From Nocardioides agariphilus (lineage in GTDB: Bacteria; Actinomycetota; Actinomycetes; Propionibacteriales; Nocardioidaceae), in NCBI RefSeq assembly GCF_015352445.1, contig NZ_JADKPO010000013.1:62001-126000 (forward strand): DNA of 64,000 nucleotides, read 5' to 3'. Each line of letters starts with the position of its first letter. Position 1 is the stretch's first letter. Below the pieces are notes generated by a model. It was not told the origin of the DNA, did not search any database, and saw nothing but the letters and a program-made list of their open reading frames with translations. Both the position numbers and the translations under genes were made by a program. Below, in pieces: positions 32,250 to 40,534 of this stretch.

Positions 32250-35200
32250 GATGCCCGCCCGTCACGGCGAGCGCGGTACTCCTCGATCGTCATGGTCTGG
32301 AGTCGGGAGAAGGTGCCGCCCGGATTGTCGACGAAACCGATGGCCTTCACATAGGGCTCGATCACGTGGACCTTCTGGAGTGGTGTCACGATGAGCAGCT
32401 GCAAGCCGAGCTTGGCGAAGAGCTCGAGGGCGTATCGGGTGGACACGTCGGAGCCGCGGCCGAACGCCTCGTCGATCACGGCGAAACGGAAGTCACGGGA
32501 CTTCTCGGCGCCCCACTCCAGTCCGAACTGGTAGGCGAGCGACGCGGCCAGGATCGTGTAGGCCAGCTTCTCCTTTTGGCCGCCGGACTTGCCGTCCGAG
32601 TCCGAGTAGTGCTCCCACTCCTCGTCGGTCTCGAGGATCCGCTCGGAGGCGGAGAACACGAACCAGTTGCGCACGTCGGTGACCCGACGTGTCCACGCCT
32701 TGTCGGAGTCCGCATAGCCCTCGCGGCCGCGGAAGCGCTCGATGATGCGCTTGACGTCGAGGAACCGCTGCTCGGAGTAGTGGTCGTCGTCGCCTGACAA
32801 CGCATCGTCGGTGGCGCTACGAAGATCGGACCGGAAGCTGGACACGTCCTGGTTGACGGTCGCTTGCTTCTCCAGGCGGATGTAGTGGCCCGGGTTGTAC
32901 GGGATCGCGCCGAGTGCTTTGTTGATCTTCGATACGCGCTCGTCGATCTCCTCGGCCTGGCGACGCAGCCAGGAGTTGAACTGCGCCAGTTCGCGGATCG
33001 TCTCGGTGTTGAGCTGTCTCTTGAACTCAGTCTCGAACCGAGGGAGATCATCGTCGCGGACCGAGGCATGCAAGGCCACGTAGTCCGCCCGTGCCTCGGC
33101 CGTAGCGTCCATCTCGCTGCGCAACTCCGGCCAACGCCGCAGCACCTCCGCCATGTACTGGCCGAGGCTCTGGCTGAATCCACCGAGCTCCCGGTTAATG
33201 CGGTCGATCCGCCTGTACAGCTCTTCCGTCAGCCGTTCTCCGGCCTCTGGCCACTGGCTGGAGTGTGAAGGTCGGTTCCTTCCGAGTCGGTCCTCGAGAG
33301 CTTCGTACGCGTATTGCGCAGCCGCAAGATCGCTGGTTGACTGGTCAGCGACGAAGGCGTCGTCGCGAGCTTTCTCGGTCTCTGCAGCCTGCACGGAGGC
33401 CTGAAGCTTCGCGAGTCGACCGATCAACTCACCGACGTGCGTCTTCACGTCTTCTTGTTGCTTCTCCACGCGTCCGAGGGCGAGCTTGATCTCCGCAAGT
33501 CGAGACGAGCCAGCCTCGAGCCGTGCCTTCTCTTCCTCGTGCAGGGCAGCGCGTTCTCGTGCCTCCACGACGTCCAGCTCACTCCACGACGGGAATCCGG
33601 CAATCGAGGTGAACGCATCGAGGCGTTGCTGGGCGGCCGCCCGCTCGGCCTCAACCTCGCGCCACGACTTCTCCGCTGCTCGCTTGGTCTCCTCCAACTG
33701 CGCGAGCTCCTCGTGCAGGGCGGCGATCTTGCGCTCGTTGGCCCACCCGAGCACCCAGGTGCGCGGATCATCGACACGAGTGCGGTCGTCCTTCTCGTGC
33801 CGTTCACCCGAGCGGACCTGCCCCTCGCGGGTGACGGCGCGTCGTTCCTGTCCGAACTGAGCGAGCGTGTCCACGCATCGGTAGTCAGCGCGTTTGATCA
33901 ACTCGTCGGCAAGGTAATCGGCGAAAGCTCCGGCCTTGGTTTCCAGGCAGTCAGCGAGGATCAGGCGGTCGTGCGCCGTCGGCCTGAGAGGGACACGGCG
34001 ATCCGGAACGCGTTCGTAGACCAGTTTCGTGCCGATCTGGCGACCGTCCCGGCCGCGGTAGCTGAGTCGTCGCCCGTTGACCCACCTCGCAACCTCGTCG
34101 TAGTGGACCTGGGGAACCAGCAAGGAGAGCGCGAATCCGCGAAGCACCCGCTCGGCGGCGCCGCGCCACTCGCTTTGGAGTTCGACGATGTCGAGCAGTT
34201 CGCCGGCGTATGGAAGCTCCTCTGGAGTCAGCCCAAGGTCCTTGCAGAGCTGCTCCCTCAGGTCGGTGTGGGAAGCAGGCAGGTTGCTGGTCCGCTTGGT
34301 CAAGCTGTCGAGCTCGTCGGTGAGGACCCCGGCTTCGCGATCGATTCGCGAGATCTCGCCCAGCAAGCGGGCAGCGTCATGGCCGATCTGGCTGCGCCGC
34401 AATTCGAGCTCGGCACGCGTGTCCGCGATGGTGGTGGTAAGAGAGCTGAAGTCGCTTGGGTTCTCGACCGCTGCGTAACCAGCCTGCTTGACAGCGGCGT
34501 CGAACAGCGTGCGGCGTCTGGCACGTTCTTCGGCCTGTTCACGAGCCGCGCGGGAAAGGCGCTCAAGCTCGCCGATCCGGTCTCCGCCGGCTCGCGCCCG
34601 TTCGGCGATCAACTCGTCTCGCTCGGATTCGAGGCGTCTGGCCGACACCTCTAGGTCGGACTTCTCGGTGAAGAGCCGCTCAGCCTCACTCTTCTGGGCA
34701 GCAATCTCCTCGCCGAGCATCTGGGAGCGTGCCTCGGCGACGAAGAGTCGAACAGCGTCACGCTGCCGTTCATGATCCGCGCGCTGGGTAAGCGCCGCGT
34801 CGTACTTCTCGGCCGTCGCGACGATGGGAGCGAGGGCTTCCAGCTGCTCGCGCGCCCGCTTGACTGCGTCATGAGCCTTCGTCAGATCCTCGAAGTGGGC
34901 GATGATGTCGCGCACCCGACCGCTGGCGTCTGATGGCTCAAGCATGTGATCGCGCACGAACTCGTTGAGATTGCCGACCGACTTCATCGATACCGTCTGG
35001 TGGAAGAGGTCGAGCGCCTGCTCAGAACGGATGCCGAGAAGGCGGCGCAGCGAGGTGCCGTACTTGGGGAAATCGTCGAAGATCTCAGCGCCGCTGGCCC
35101 GGAGGCGCTTGCGAAGGTCGCGCAGATCGGAGCCGAAGTCAGCGAAATCTGTCGCGATAGCGAGGGCCTTACTCGCCGTGACGAAGAACCGGTACGGCTG

Positions 35201-35644
35201 GCCTGTCTGTTCGCGCTGTTGGAAGACCTGGGCCAGGGTGACGCTTTCGCCGTAGCCGTCGTTGACGAAGACGCCGAGGATCACCGAGTAGGTCTTGGCG
35301 CTGGTGCGGAGGCCGATCGCCCGTGAGTGACCAGATGCCTCGACGCGCTCGGACTTGTAGTGCCCTTCGACATACGAGCGCAGTGTCCGCTCCTTGGCCT
35401 CTGCGCCTGCGGCCTTGTTGTAGGCGATCCGGTTCGCGGGCATCAGCAAGGTCGTGATGGCGTCGACGATCGTGGATTTGCCAGAGCCGATCTCTCCGGT
35501 GAGCAGCGATGTCTCAGCACCAGGAGTCAACCGCCACACCTGCTTGTCGAAGGTGCCCCAGTTGAAGACCTCGACGTGATCGAGGCGGTATCCGGCGCGA
35601 CCGCTGCTGCTGAGTTCGACTGCGGAGAACAGTCCCTCATTCAT
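32246..35644 (-). CDS. jetC: Wadjet SMC-like ATPase JetC
   Basis: A 1132-residue SMC/MukB-like ATPase. The Walker A motif is GEIGSGKST (50-58), the ABC signature is KSGGQKEKLAYT (from about 1019) and Walker B is FRFAVIDE (1052-1059). Between them, about residues 230-900 form long charged coiled coils around a hinge. JetC is the motor that extrudes DNA loops in the Wadjet anti-plasmid system, with JetA as kleisin and JetB as the winged-helix partner. It overlaps jetB by eight bases. All ATPase motifs are intact. Confidence 0.95.
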   Translation of the reverse strand: MNEGLFSAVELSSSGRAGYRLDHVEVFNWGTFDKQVWRLTPGAETSLLTGEIGSGKSTIVDAITTLLMPANRIAYNKAAGAEAKERTLRSYVEGHYKSERVEASGHSRAIGLRTSAKTYSVILGVFVNDGYGESVTLAQVFQQREQTGQPYRFFVTASKALAIATDFADFGSDLRDLRKRLRASGAEIFDDFPKYGTSLRRLLGIRSEQALDLFHQTVSMKSVGNLNEFVRDHMLEPSDASGRVRDIIAHFEDLTKAHDAVKRAREQLEALAPIVATAEKYDAALTQRADHERQRDAVRLFVAEARSQMLGEEIAAQKSEAERLFTEKSDLEVSARRLESERDELIAERARAGGDRIGELERLSRAAREQAEERARRRTLFDAAVKQAGYAAVENPSDFSSLTTTIADTRAELELRRSQIGHDAARLLGEISRIDREAGVLTDELDSLTKRTSNLPASHTDLREQLCKDLGLTPEELPYAGELLDIVELQSEWRGAAERVLRGFALSLLVPQVHYDEVARWVNGRRLSYRGRDGRQIGTKLVYERVPDRRVPLRPTAHDRLILADCLETKAGAFADYLADELIKRADYRCVDTLAQFGQERRAVTREGQVRSGERHEKDDRTRVDDPRTWVLGWANERKIAALHEELAQLEETKRAAEKSWREVEAERAAAQQRLDAFTSIAGFPSWSELDVVEARERAALHEEEKARLEAGSSRLAEIKLALGRVEKQQEDVKTHVGELIGRLAKLQASVQAAETEKARDDAFVADQSTSDLAAAQYAYEALEDRLGRNRPSHSSQWPEAGERLTEELYRRIDRINRELGGFSQSLGQYMAEVLRRWPELRSEMDATAEARADYVALHASVRDDDLPRFETEFKRQLNTETIRELAQFNSWLRRQAEEIDERVSKINKALGAIPYNPGHYIRLEKQATVNQDVSSFRSDLRSATDDALSGDDDHYSEQRFLDVKRIIERFRGREGYADSDKAWTRRVTDVRNWFVFSASERILETDEEWEHYSDSDGKSGGQKEKLAYTILAASLAYQFGLEWGAEKSRDFRFAVIDEAFGRGSDVSTRYALELFAKLGLQLLIVTPLQKVHVIEPYVKAIGFVDNPGGTFSRLQTMTIEEYRARRDGRAS

Positions 35645-36215
35645 CGGGGGCCCCCTTTCCGGCGTACTGCTTCAACTTGCCGGCGAAGTCCGAGAGGGTC
35701 TGGGCATCCACGTAGGCCTTGAGGATGCGGCGCACTTCCCAATGGTCGGGCTGTCCGCGCAACGGCCGCAGGAAGCCGAGCTCGACAGCCTTCGCGATCG
35801 TGCGCTCCGCGTGATCGGTGACGCGCGCTTCGTTGGAAGAGTCGGCTTGAAAGACGCGCAGCATCTCCAGGATCTGGTCTCGCGTGAGGACCAGTCGGCC
35901 TTCACTTCCTGCGGTTTCGAACTCGAGCAGACGCTTGCGCAGGAGCACCAACAGTAGGGAGACGTTGTACGTCAGCGTCCGGCGCCTGACCAGTCGTGGC
36001 AGCGCCTCTTCGTCCTCCCCGTCGGGACGTGATCGCAGGTAGGCGTAGCCCTCGGAGTCGTCGACCACGATCTCGACGCCGATGGTCGCGAAGTGATCGC
36101 GGACACCGGCGCCGGAGCGTTCCAGTGTCAGCCAGGTGTCCTCGTCGAGCTCGCGGTAGACGACGCCTTGCATCAGTCGGATGATCGCGGACGCGATCGC
36201 ATGCGCGTCGCTCAT
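35637..36215 (-). CDS. jetB: Wadjet subunit JetB (DUF4194, KITE-like)
   Basis: A 192-residue protein matching the DUF4194 family. It begins DAHAIASAIIRLMQGVVYR and contains RRTLTYNVSLLLVLLRKRLLEFE near residue 77, then a winged-helix-like ARVTDHAERTIAKAVELGFL. By analogy with MukE/KITE proteins it bridges the kleisin JetA and the SMC JetC. The start overlaps the jetA stop by four bases and its end overlaps jetC, so the operon is tightly coupled. Cytosolic and DNA-associated. Confidence 0.92.
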   Translation of the reverse strand: MSDAHAIASAIIRLMQGVVYRELDEDTWLTLERSGAGVRDHFATIGVEIVVDDSEGYAYLRSRPDGEDEEALPRLVRRRTLTYNVSLLLVLLRKRLLEFETAGSEGRLVLTRDQILEMLRVFQADSSNEARVTDHAERTIAKAVELGFLRPLRGQPDHWEVRRILKAYVDAQTLSDFAGKLKQYAGKGAPDE

Positions 36216-37657
36216 GTTCGCTTCACCGTCACCTTCGCAAGCCTGATACGTCGGGCGTGGTCGGGATCCTCGGGGTCGTTGATCTCGAGCAAGGTCTCGT
36301 CGCTGTGGTCCATCTCGACCTCGATGTCGTCGTCGGCGAGCGCGAGATATCCGACCAGCTCGGCCGCGCCCTGTTCAATCGGGTACATCGCGATGATGTC
36401 GCTCAGGAGAGCAGAACTGTGCTCGGGCAGGAGGGCGCGGATGTTGCCAGCCAGTCGTGCCGAGTCGATGAAGGTCTGGTTGAAGAGCAGGTCAGCCTCC
36501 AGGTCAGCGTCCTCTGCTGGCGGGATCAGGCTCTCGACCTCGGAGGCGGGTGGCGACGAGTACAGCGGTCGCTCGAAGGGCAGCGAGATCTCGATGCCAG
36601 GTTCGTCCACCTCCAAACCAATCGCGGGCGGGTCTGCGCGTAGTTCGAGGGCGTTTGCCTCGACGGCGCGAACCAGTTCGAGAACACGTCGATTCTCAAG
36701 CCAGACCTGGTCGTCCAGGAAGCGACGCAACTGTTCCGAGATCTGCCGCACGGTGCCCTGCGCTCGCTCGGCGGCCTCCGCCCAATCGTAGTGGATCGAC
36801 CGCACGCGGTCATCGTGCTCCACCGCTGCCAAGTTGCTGACCTTCGACAGCAGATCGGAGAGCTCATCTTGGCGGGACTCGGAGAGAAGGAAGTCGTAGA
36901 ACGACTGGAAGGTCCGACCTTGGTCGGATCCGGCGATGTCGGAGCGTGAACCCATCAGGTCAGCGAGCAACTCGCCCTTACTGCCGTCCCATGCCGCGAT
37001 CCGCTCTCGTGCTGCCCTGTCTAGGCCGCGGAAGTTCTCCTCCACCTCACGGAAGTCGCTCAACAGGTCGCGAGCGGTCGACGAGAACTGCTGATAGCGA
37101 TCTCTCACGCCGGTTTCGTCCAAGACGGGGACCTGGCCGGCTTCAACCGCAGCGATCTGCGCATCGATCTCGTCGCGCTGACGCCGTAGCTCTGCCAGTC
37201 GCAGATCGGGGTCGGACTCGGATCCGTGCACGATCTGCCTCAGCAGCTCGACGATCGTGTGTAAACGCGACTCGGTGCCGACGAAGCTCCGCGCCTTCAG
37301 CGACTCGACCCAGGCGTACGCCCGCTCGAAGGCTGGGGTCGCCTCGTAGTGGACCTCGTCGTCACCGGCCGGATAGAACCGACGAAGGAAGCCGGCTTCG
37401 GTGGCCGACCAGTCCTCCAGATAGGCGCGCGGATCTTTCGGAAAGCGGGTTTCGCCTTCGTCGCCGTCGGCCTCGCGATTGAGCGCGTAGAGCTGATCAT
37501 CCAGGGCCGCTGCGACGACGCTCGCCGAGGAAGCGCCGCGGTTGTTCTGGACGAAGAAATCACCGAGGAACGAGAGGATCAGGCTCGCGTTGTTGGCGCG
37601 CAGCAGGCGCCAGGCAGGGTGCCTCGCCCGCAGAGCGTCGATCGCCTCGTAGTCCAC
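36212..37657 (-). CDS. jetA: Wadjet kleisin-like subunit JetA (DUF3375)
   Basis: A 481-residue protein of the DUF3375 family, the first gene of the operon. It opens MDYEAIDALRARHPAWRLLR and continues ANNASLILSFLGDFF, the usual N-terminus; the DDRVRSIHYDWAEAAERAQG helix and the C-terminal LALADDDIEVEMDH fit the family. JetA is the MukF/kleisin-like subunit linking the JetC heads. DUF3375 as JetA places this with the type I Wadjet systems. Start GTG 37657 lies six bases after a TAGGCT hexamer in a 50-bp gap behind the nucleotidyltransferase gene, so jetABCD has its own promoter. Confidence 0.92.
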   Translation of the reverse strand: MDYEAIDALRARHPAWRLLRANNASLILSFLGDFFVQNNRGASSASVVAAALDDQLYALNREADGDEGETRFPKDPRAYLEDWSATEAGFLRRFYPAGDDEVHYEATPAFERAYAWVESLKARSFVGTESRLHTIVELLRQIVHGSESDPDLRLAELRRQRDEIDAQIAAVEAGQVPVLDETGVRDRYQQFSSTARDLLSDFREVEENFRGLDRAARERIAAWDGSKGELLADLMGSRSDIAGSDQGRTFQSFYDFLLSESRQDELSDLLSKVSNLAAVEHDDRVRSIHYDWAEAAERAQGTVRQISEQLRRFLDDQVWLENRRVLELVRAVEANALELRADPPAIGLEVDEPGIEISLPFERPLYSSPPASEVESLIPPAEDADLEADLLFNQTFIDSARLAGNIRALLPEHSSALLSDIIAMYPIEQGAAELVGYLALADDDIEVEMDHSDETLLEINDPEDPDHARRIRLAKVTVKRT

Positions 37658-37663
37658 CCGCGA

Positions 37664-37669
37664 AGCCTA
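37664..37669 (-). promoter_or_regulatory. Leaderless -10 hexamer for the jetABCD operon
   Basis: Minus-strand TAGGCT ends six bases before the jetA GTG at 37657. Confidence 0.5.
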
Positions 37670-37706
37670 CGGATCAGGTCCGACACGATTCAGCAAACCT
37701 GACTGA

Positions 37707-38522
37707 TCAAGCCAGCGCCGACAGCAGATCCTGGGCCAGGAAGCTGACGGAGGCGGAGACGGTGTCCGGCTGGCCGACACCTTCTTCGGCTCGTCCCGCC
37801 ATCGTCGATCCGAGCGCATCTGGTCCCGCGGCAAAGAGCTGCTGGACGAACTCGAGTGCCCGGGTCGTGGCCCGCTGCGAAAGTTCCTCCGCGAGGAGTT
37901 GCCGAATGGTCTCGGCGAGCTCGGAGGTTTCGGTCGCGACGAGCAGCCGGTAGATGTCGTGGGCGTCCTTGTCGTTGAGGCGGTCCGGGGTGTCGACACG
38001 TTCGCCGAGCTTGTGGAGCTTTGCCACCAAGAGCGCGGCGGGGCCGGCGACATTGATGACCTCGCTGCGGCCGTCGCCGTCCAGGGACTGAACCCTCATG
38101 GGGGACTGGTCGATGATTGCTGCTTCGAGTCCGGCAGCTCGCCGAGCCGAGTGCTTGTCATGTGGCGGGATCCGAACGCCACGGCGACTCCCTGAGCCGG
38201 CAAGGTTCTCGGGAACCATGAGGTCGACGGGGATTCCGTTGGGCGACATCCAGGCGCCGGGCTGCCTGGTCACCGGGTTGAGGATGAAACCGGCGCGTGT
38301 CATCGCTTCCTCAAGGAGTGGGTCCTCGCCGAGCGCTCGGGCGTCGATCGCCAGATCGGAGTCCTTGGTCGCCTCAGCGATGGCGAATGTCGCATGGCCG
38401 GTGTGCAGATAGATCGCCTGAGCACCGATGAGGATCACCGAATCCTTGTGCGCCTCGAGAGCCGCGACAGCGTCCAGCAGAGCGGCACGCGCCTCAACGA
38501 TCAAATTGTCGGCGCCAGGCAT
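37707..38522 (-). CDS. Nucleotidyltransferase-fold protein, toxin-like partner
   Basis: A 271-residue protein with the minimal nucleotidyltransferase pattern of AbiEii-like proteins: LIGAQAIYLHTG at 31-42, followed by the acidic pair DSDLAID at 54-60. In AbiE/MenT-type systems such enzymes act as toxins by modifying tRNA or other targets and are neutralised by a DNA-binding partner. The upstream gene overlaps it by 29 bp and encodes a wHTH protein, the expected antitoxin/regulator position. The C-terminus is helical without recognised motifs. Toxin role is inference. Confidence 0.75.
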   Translation of the reverse strand: MPGADNLIVEARAALLDAVAALEAHKDSVILIGAQAIYLHTGHATFAIAEATKDSDLAIDARALGEDPLLEEAMTRAGFILNPVTRQPGAWMSPNGIPVDLMVPENLAGSGSRRGVRIPPHDKHSARRAAGLEAAIIDQSPMRVQSLDGDGRSEVINVAGPAALLVAKLHKLGERVDTPDRLNDKDAHDIYRLLVATETSELAETIRQLLAEELSQRATTRALEFVQQLFAAGPDALGSTMAGRAEEGVGQPDTVSASVSFLAQDLLSALA

Positions 38523-39627
38523 CCGGGTTCTCCTTCATCCAATCCAGCAGGAATTCGCCTTCGGCGGGGTTGCGGCCGGGACCTCCAAGAAGATCCGCGG
38601 CTGCCTGGCTTGGCGCGACGATCGTGATGTCGCGCCAGGTCGAAGTGCGTTCGAAGACCACGGGCGAGCGCGGTGCAGCGAGGATGACATTGGCCCCCGA
38701 CTCAACGGGACGCAGTCCGAGATCCGCCGCCAGAGCCATCGGATCCTCTGCATAGATCAGTCCCAGACGAGCCTCGGCGTAGGGAGCATAGGGCTGGGTC
38801 GCCAGCGAGCCACTCACTGCGTAGCGCTGCGGTGACGTCGTCTTGCCGAGCTTCTGGACGACGCTGTCGACGCCGCGTGGTTCGAGGAATCCGCGCGTGC
38901 TGTTGGCGTTGAGGACTGGAGCATCTTGGCTCCAACGCCGCAAGAGCTCGGGCCAGTCGACCTCGGTGATTGGTCCGCGGTCTACTCGCGAGAGCAATCC
39001 CTCGTTCTTCAGGTAGTCGACGAGACGGTAGGCAGCGCCGATGGACGCCCCAGCGACCTTCGCCAGCTCGGGAACCGTGAGAGGCGGCGTGTAGTCGGCC
39101 AAGGCTCGCACCATCAGCGCCGCCGGCAGCCCGTTGAGACTCGTGGTCGGCCGGCCGACTCCCCGCCACGGATCGGCAGTCGCGCCGCGTTCGGAGATGA
39201 CGACGAGCGGCTTCTCTGCGCTGATGAAGATGTTTCCGGTTGCGTCGATGTAGGAGACGTCGCGCTCACGGAGCAGGTCCTGGATCTGCCTGCTGAGGTA
39301 GCGCGTCGCAAGCAACCACGGTTCCGCCTCGTCGGTCTGTCGCGCGAGGCGCTCGGTGATGTAGCGCTGTTTGCCTAGCAATGAGAGCACGTCAGCGCGC
39401 GTGATCGTGCGCTTGGTTTCTACGCGGTAGGTAAGGACAGGTGAGCCGAAGCGCTCCAACTTGAGATTGGCGTCGACCTCGGGGTGGGTGCTTGCGGTGA
39501 TCTGGACGTCCCAACCTGCCGGCAGAGTTGCTTGGAGTCGCTCGGATGCGCGCAGCAGCAAGTCCCGCTCGGACACTGGTTCTGGTCCGTCCGGCAGCAC
39601 TGTAAGGGGTCGCCGCTCACTGGACAC
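38494..39627 (-). CDS. wHTH regulator with nuclease-like N-terminal region, antitoxin-like
   Basis: A 377-residue protein; I chose GTG 39627, six bases after TATTAT. A winged helix-turn-helix lies at about 183-215 (PLTVPELAKVAGASIGAAYR). Residues 45-75 read VDANLKLERF and then YRVETKRT, a D...ExK pattern that could be a degenerate PD-(D/E)xK fold. The rest is unassigned. It overlaps the nucleotidyltransferase gene by 29 bp, as in bicistronic toxin-antitoxin units. Palindromic operator-like sites lie upstream. Probably a DNA-binding repressor and neutralising partner (inference). Confidence 0.7.
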   Translation of the reverse strand: MSSERRPLTVLPDGPEPVSERDLLLRASERLQATLPAGWDVQITASTHPEVDANLKLERFGSPVLTYRVETKRTITRADVLSLLGKQRYITERLARQTDEAEPWLLATRYLSRQIQDLLRERDVSYIDATGNIFISAEKPLVVISERGATADPWRGVGRPTTSLNGLPAALMVRALADYTPPLTVPELAKVAGASIGAAYRLVDYLKNEGLLSRVDRGPITEVDWPELLRRWSQDAPVLNANSTRGFLEPRGVDSVVQKLGKTTSPQRYAVSGSLATQPYAPYAEARLGLIYAEDPMALAADLGLRPVESGANVILAAPRSPVVFERTSTWRDITIVAPSQAAADLLGGPGRNPAEGEFLLDWMKENPDAWRRQFDR

Positions 39628-39633
39628 TTCTCG

Positions 39634-39639
39634 ATAATA
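39634..39639 (-). promoter_or_regulatory. Leaderless -10 hexamer for the regulator/nucleotidyltransferase unit
   Basis: Minus-strand TATTAT, an excellent -10, ends six bases before GTG 39627. Confidence 0.55.
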
Positions 39640-39645
39640 GCGAAG

Positions 39646-39662
39646 TTCCGTCTCGTGCGGAA
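39646..39662. promoter_or_regulatory. Inverted repeat overlapping the promoter region
   Basis: TTCCG-TCTCGTG-CGGAA lies directly upstream of the -10, in the spacer, where a repressor would block transcription. Confidence 0.4.
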
Positions 39663-39669
39663 CCAAGCA

Positions 39670-39708
39670 GTTTCCGGAAACAATCCGACAGTGTTGGTTT
39701 CTGGAAAC
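39670..39708. promoter_or_regulatory. Pair of 12-bp palindromic operator-like sites
   Basis: GTTTCCGGAAAC (39670-39681, perfect) and GTTTCTGGAAAC (39697-39708, one mismatch) are spaced 27 bp, about 2.5 helical turns, upstream of the wHTH regulator gene. Repeated palindromes here fit autoregulation by the regulator. Confidence 0.55.
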
Positions 39709-39820
39709 TCATGCCGAATCCCGTCGTCGCTTCGACTGGGGGAGTAGGTCGACAAGACTCCCATCCTCGCGGCCCCGGCGCGACAAGCGCCTCCAGCGCC
39801 GCCTCGGCCAGCTCCGCGGC

Positions 39821-40126
39821 GTAGCAGTTCGTCGAAGGACAGGTGCGTCCCCAGGCCCGTTTGGCGCTCGCCATCCAACAGGCTGGCCAGCGACATCTCC
39901 CCGGTCGAGTGGCCAGACTCGAACAGGCTCATCGGCCGCATCTGCATGACGGAGAACCGTCCCGCCCGGAGTGCCGGGTGGCGTCGTCGCGAGGTCGGGC
40001 GGATCCGGTGAGGATGAACTGCCCCTTTTCGTCGCGGGCGTCCACCTGGCGCCGCACGCGGTTCCAGGTGTCCGGGGAGACCTGCCACCACTCGTTTCCA
40101 CGGCTCGCCCTCACCGGCTGGTGCAC
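39821..40126 (-). pseudogene. Broken DUF4143 ATPase fragment
   Basis: The segment 39821-40095 matches 29958-30235 of the intact DUF4143 gene closely but not identically; for example EWWQVSPDTWNRVRRQVDARD replaces EWQVAPDIWNRVRRQVDDRA. A one-base deletion in a G run (three G where the intact gene has four, around 39963) shifts the frame after the RHSG codons. Both ends are lost: the 5' side runs into an integrase-like segment and the 3' side into unrelated sequence. The divergence suggests a second DUF4143 gene rather than a recent copy of the left one. Confidence 0.75.
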
Positions 40127-40214
40127 GGAACATCACCTGGTACTTCGTGCCACCGTTCTCCGGCGCGTCGAGCCGCACGCGCCACGGTCGCGCGCTGCCG
40201 CCCAGGGTTCGCGG
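40096..40214 (-). pseudogene. Possible N-terminal remnant of a tyrosine-recombinase/integrase gene
   Basis: On the minus strand the frame reads ARPWRVRLDAPENGGTKYQV followed by MFRAPAGEGEPWKR, the style of the N-terminal DNA-binding region of actinobacterial phage-type integrases (WRVR...KYQVMFR). It continues directly into the DUF4143 fragment, so the catalytic domain is absent. Assignment rests on about 35 residues and is tentative, but an integrase relic at an island edge would be informative. Confidence 0.3.
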
Positions 40215-40255
40215 CTCTTCCCTGCGCGAGCGGCGTGGGCTCCTTCCGAGCGGCC

Positions 40256-40534
40256 AAGGGGGTCCCTCCTAGGCTGGACGGGTGTGAGTCGCGTCAGGCT
40301 CTCGAGAATCTGCCTTCGTGTATCACTGGTGAGGAAGTGATGCACGTGCCACTCGTCAGGAGTAGTGGGAAATGTTCAACCGCCTCGCCTCGGCGACGAG
40401 TCCCTACCTGCTGCAGCACGCCGACAACCCGGTCGACTGGTGGGAGTGGGGGAGCGAGGCGTTCGAGGAGGCCAGAGGACGCGGCGTACCCGTCCTGCTG
40501 AGCGTCGGCTACTCCGCCTGCCACTGGTGTCACG
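40256..40534 (+). repeat. Right copy of the long direct repeat flanking the defence island
   Basis: This is the counterpart of 30694-30950, carrying an extra 22 bp (40321-40342) that contains ATCACT...AGTGAT arms. It leads into the intact DUF255 gene. Confidence 0.9.
40314..40327. repeat. Short direct repeat at the right island edge
   Basis: CTTCGTGTATCACT partners 31062-31075. Nearby AGTGATGCACG (40336-40346) is the exact reverse complement of the 31079-31089 core CGTGCATCACT. Confidence 0.45.
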
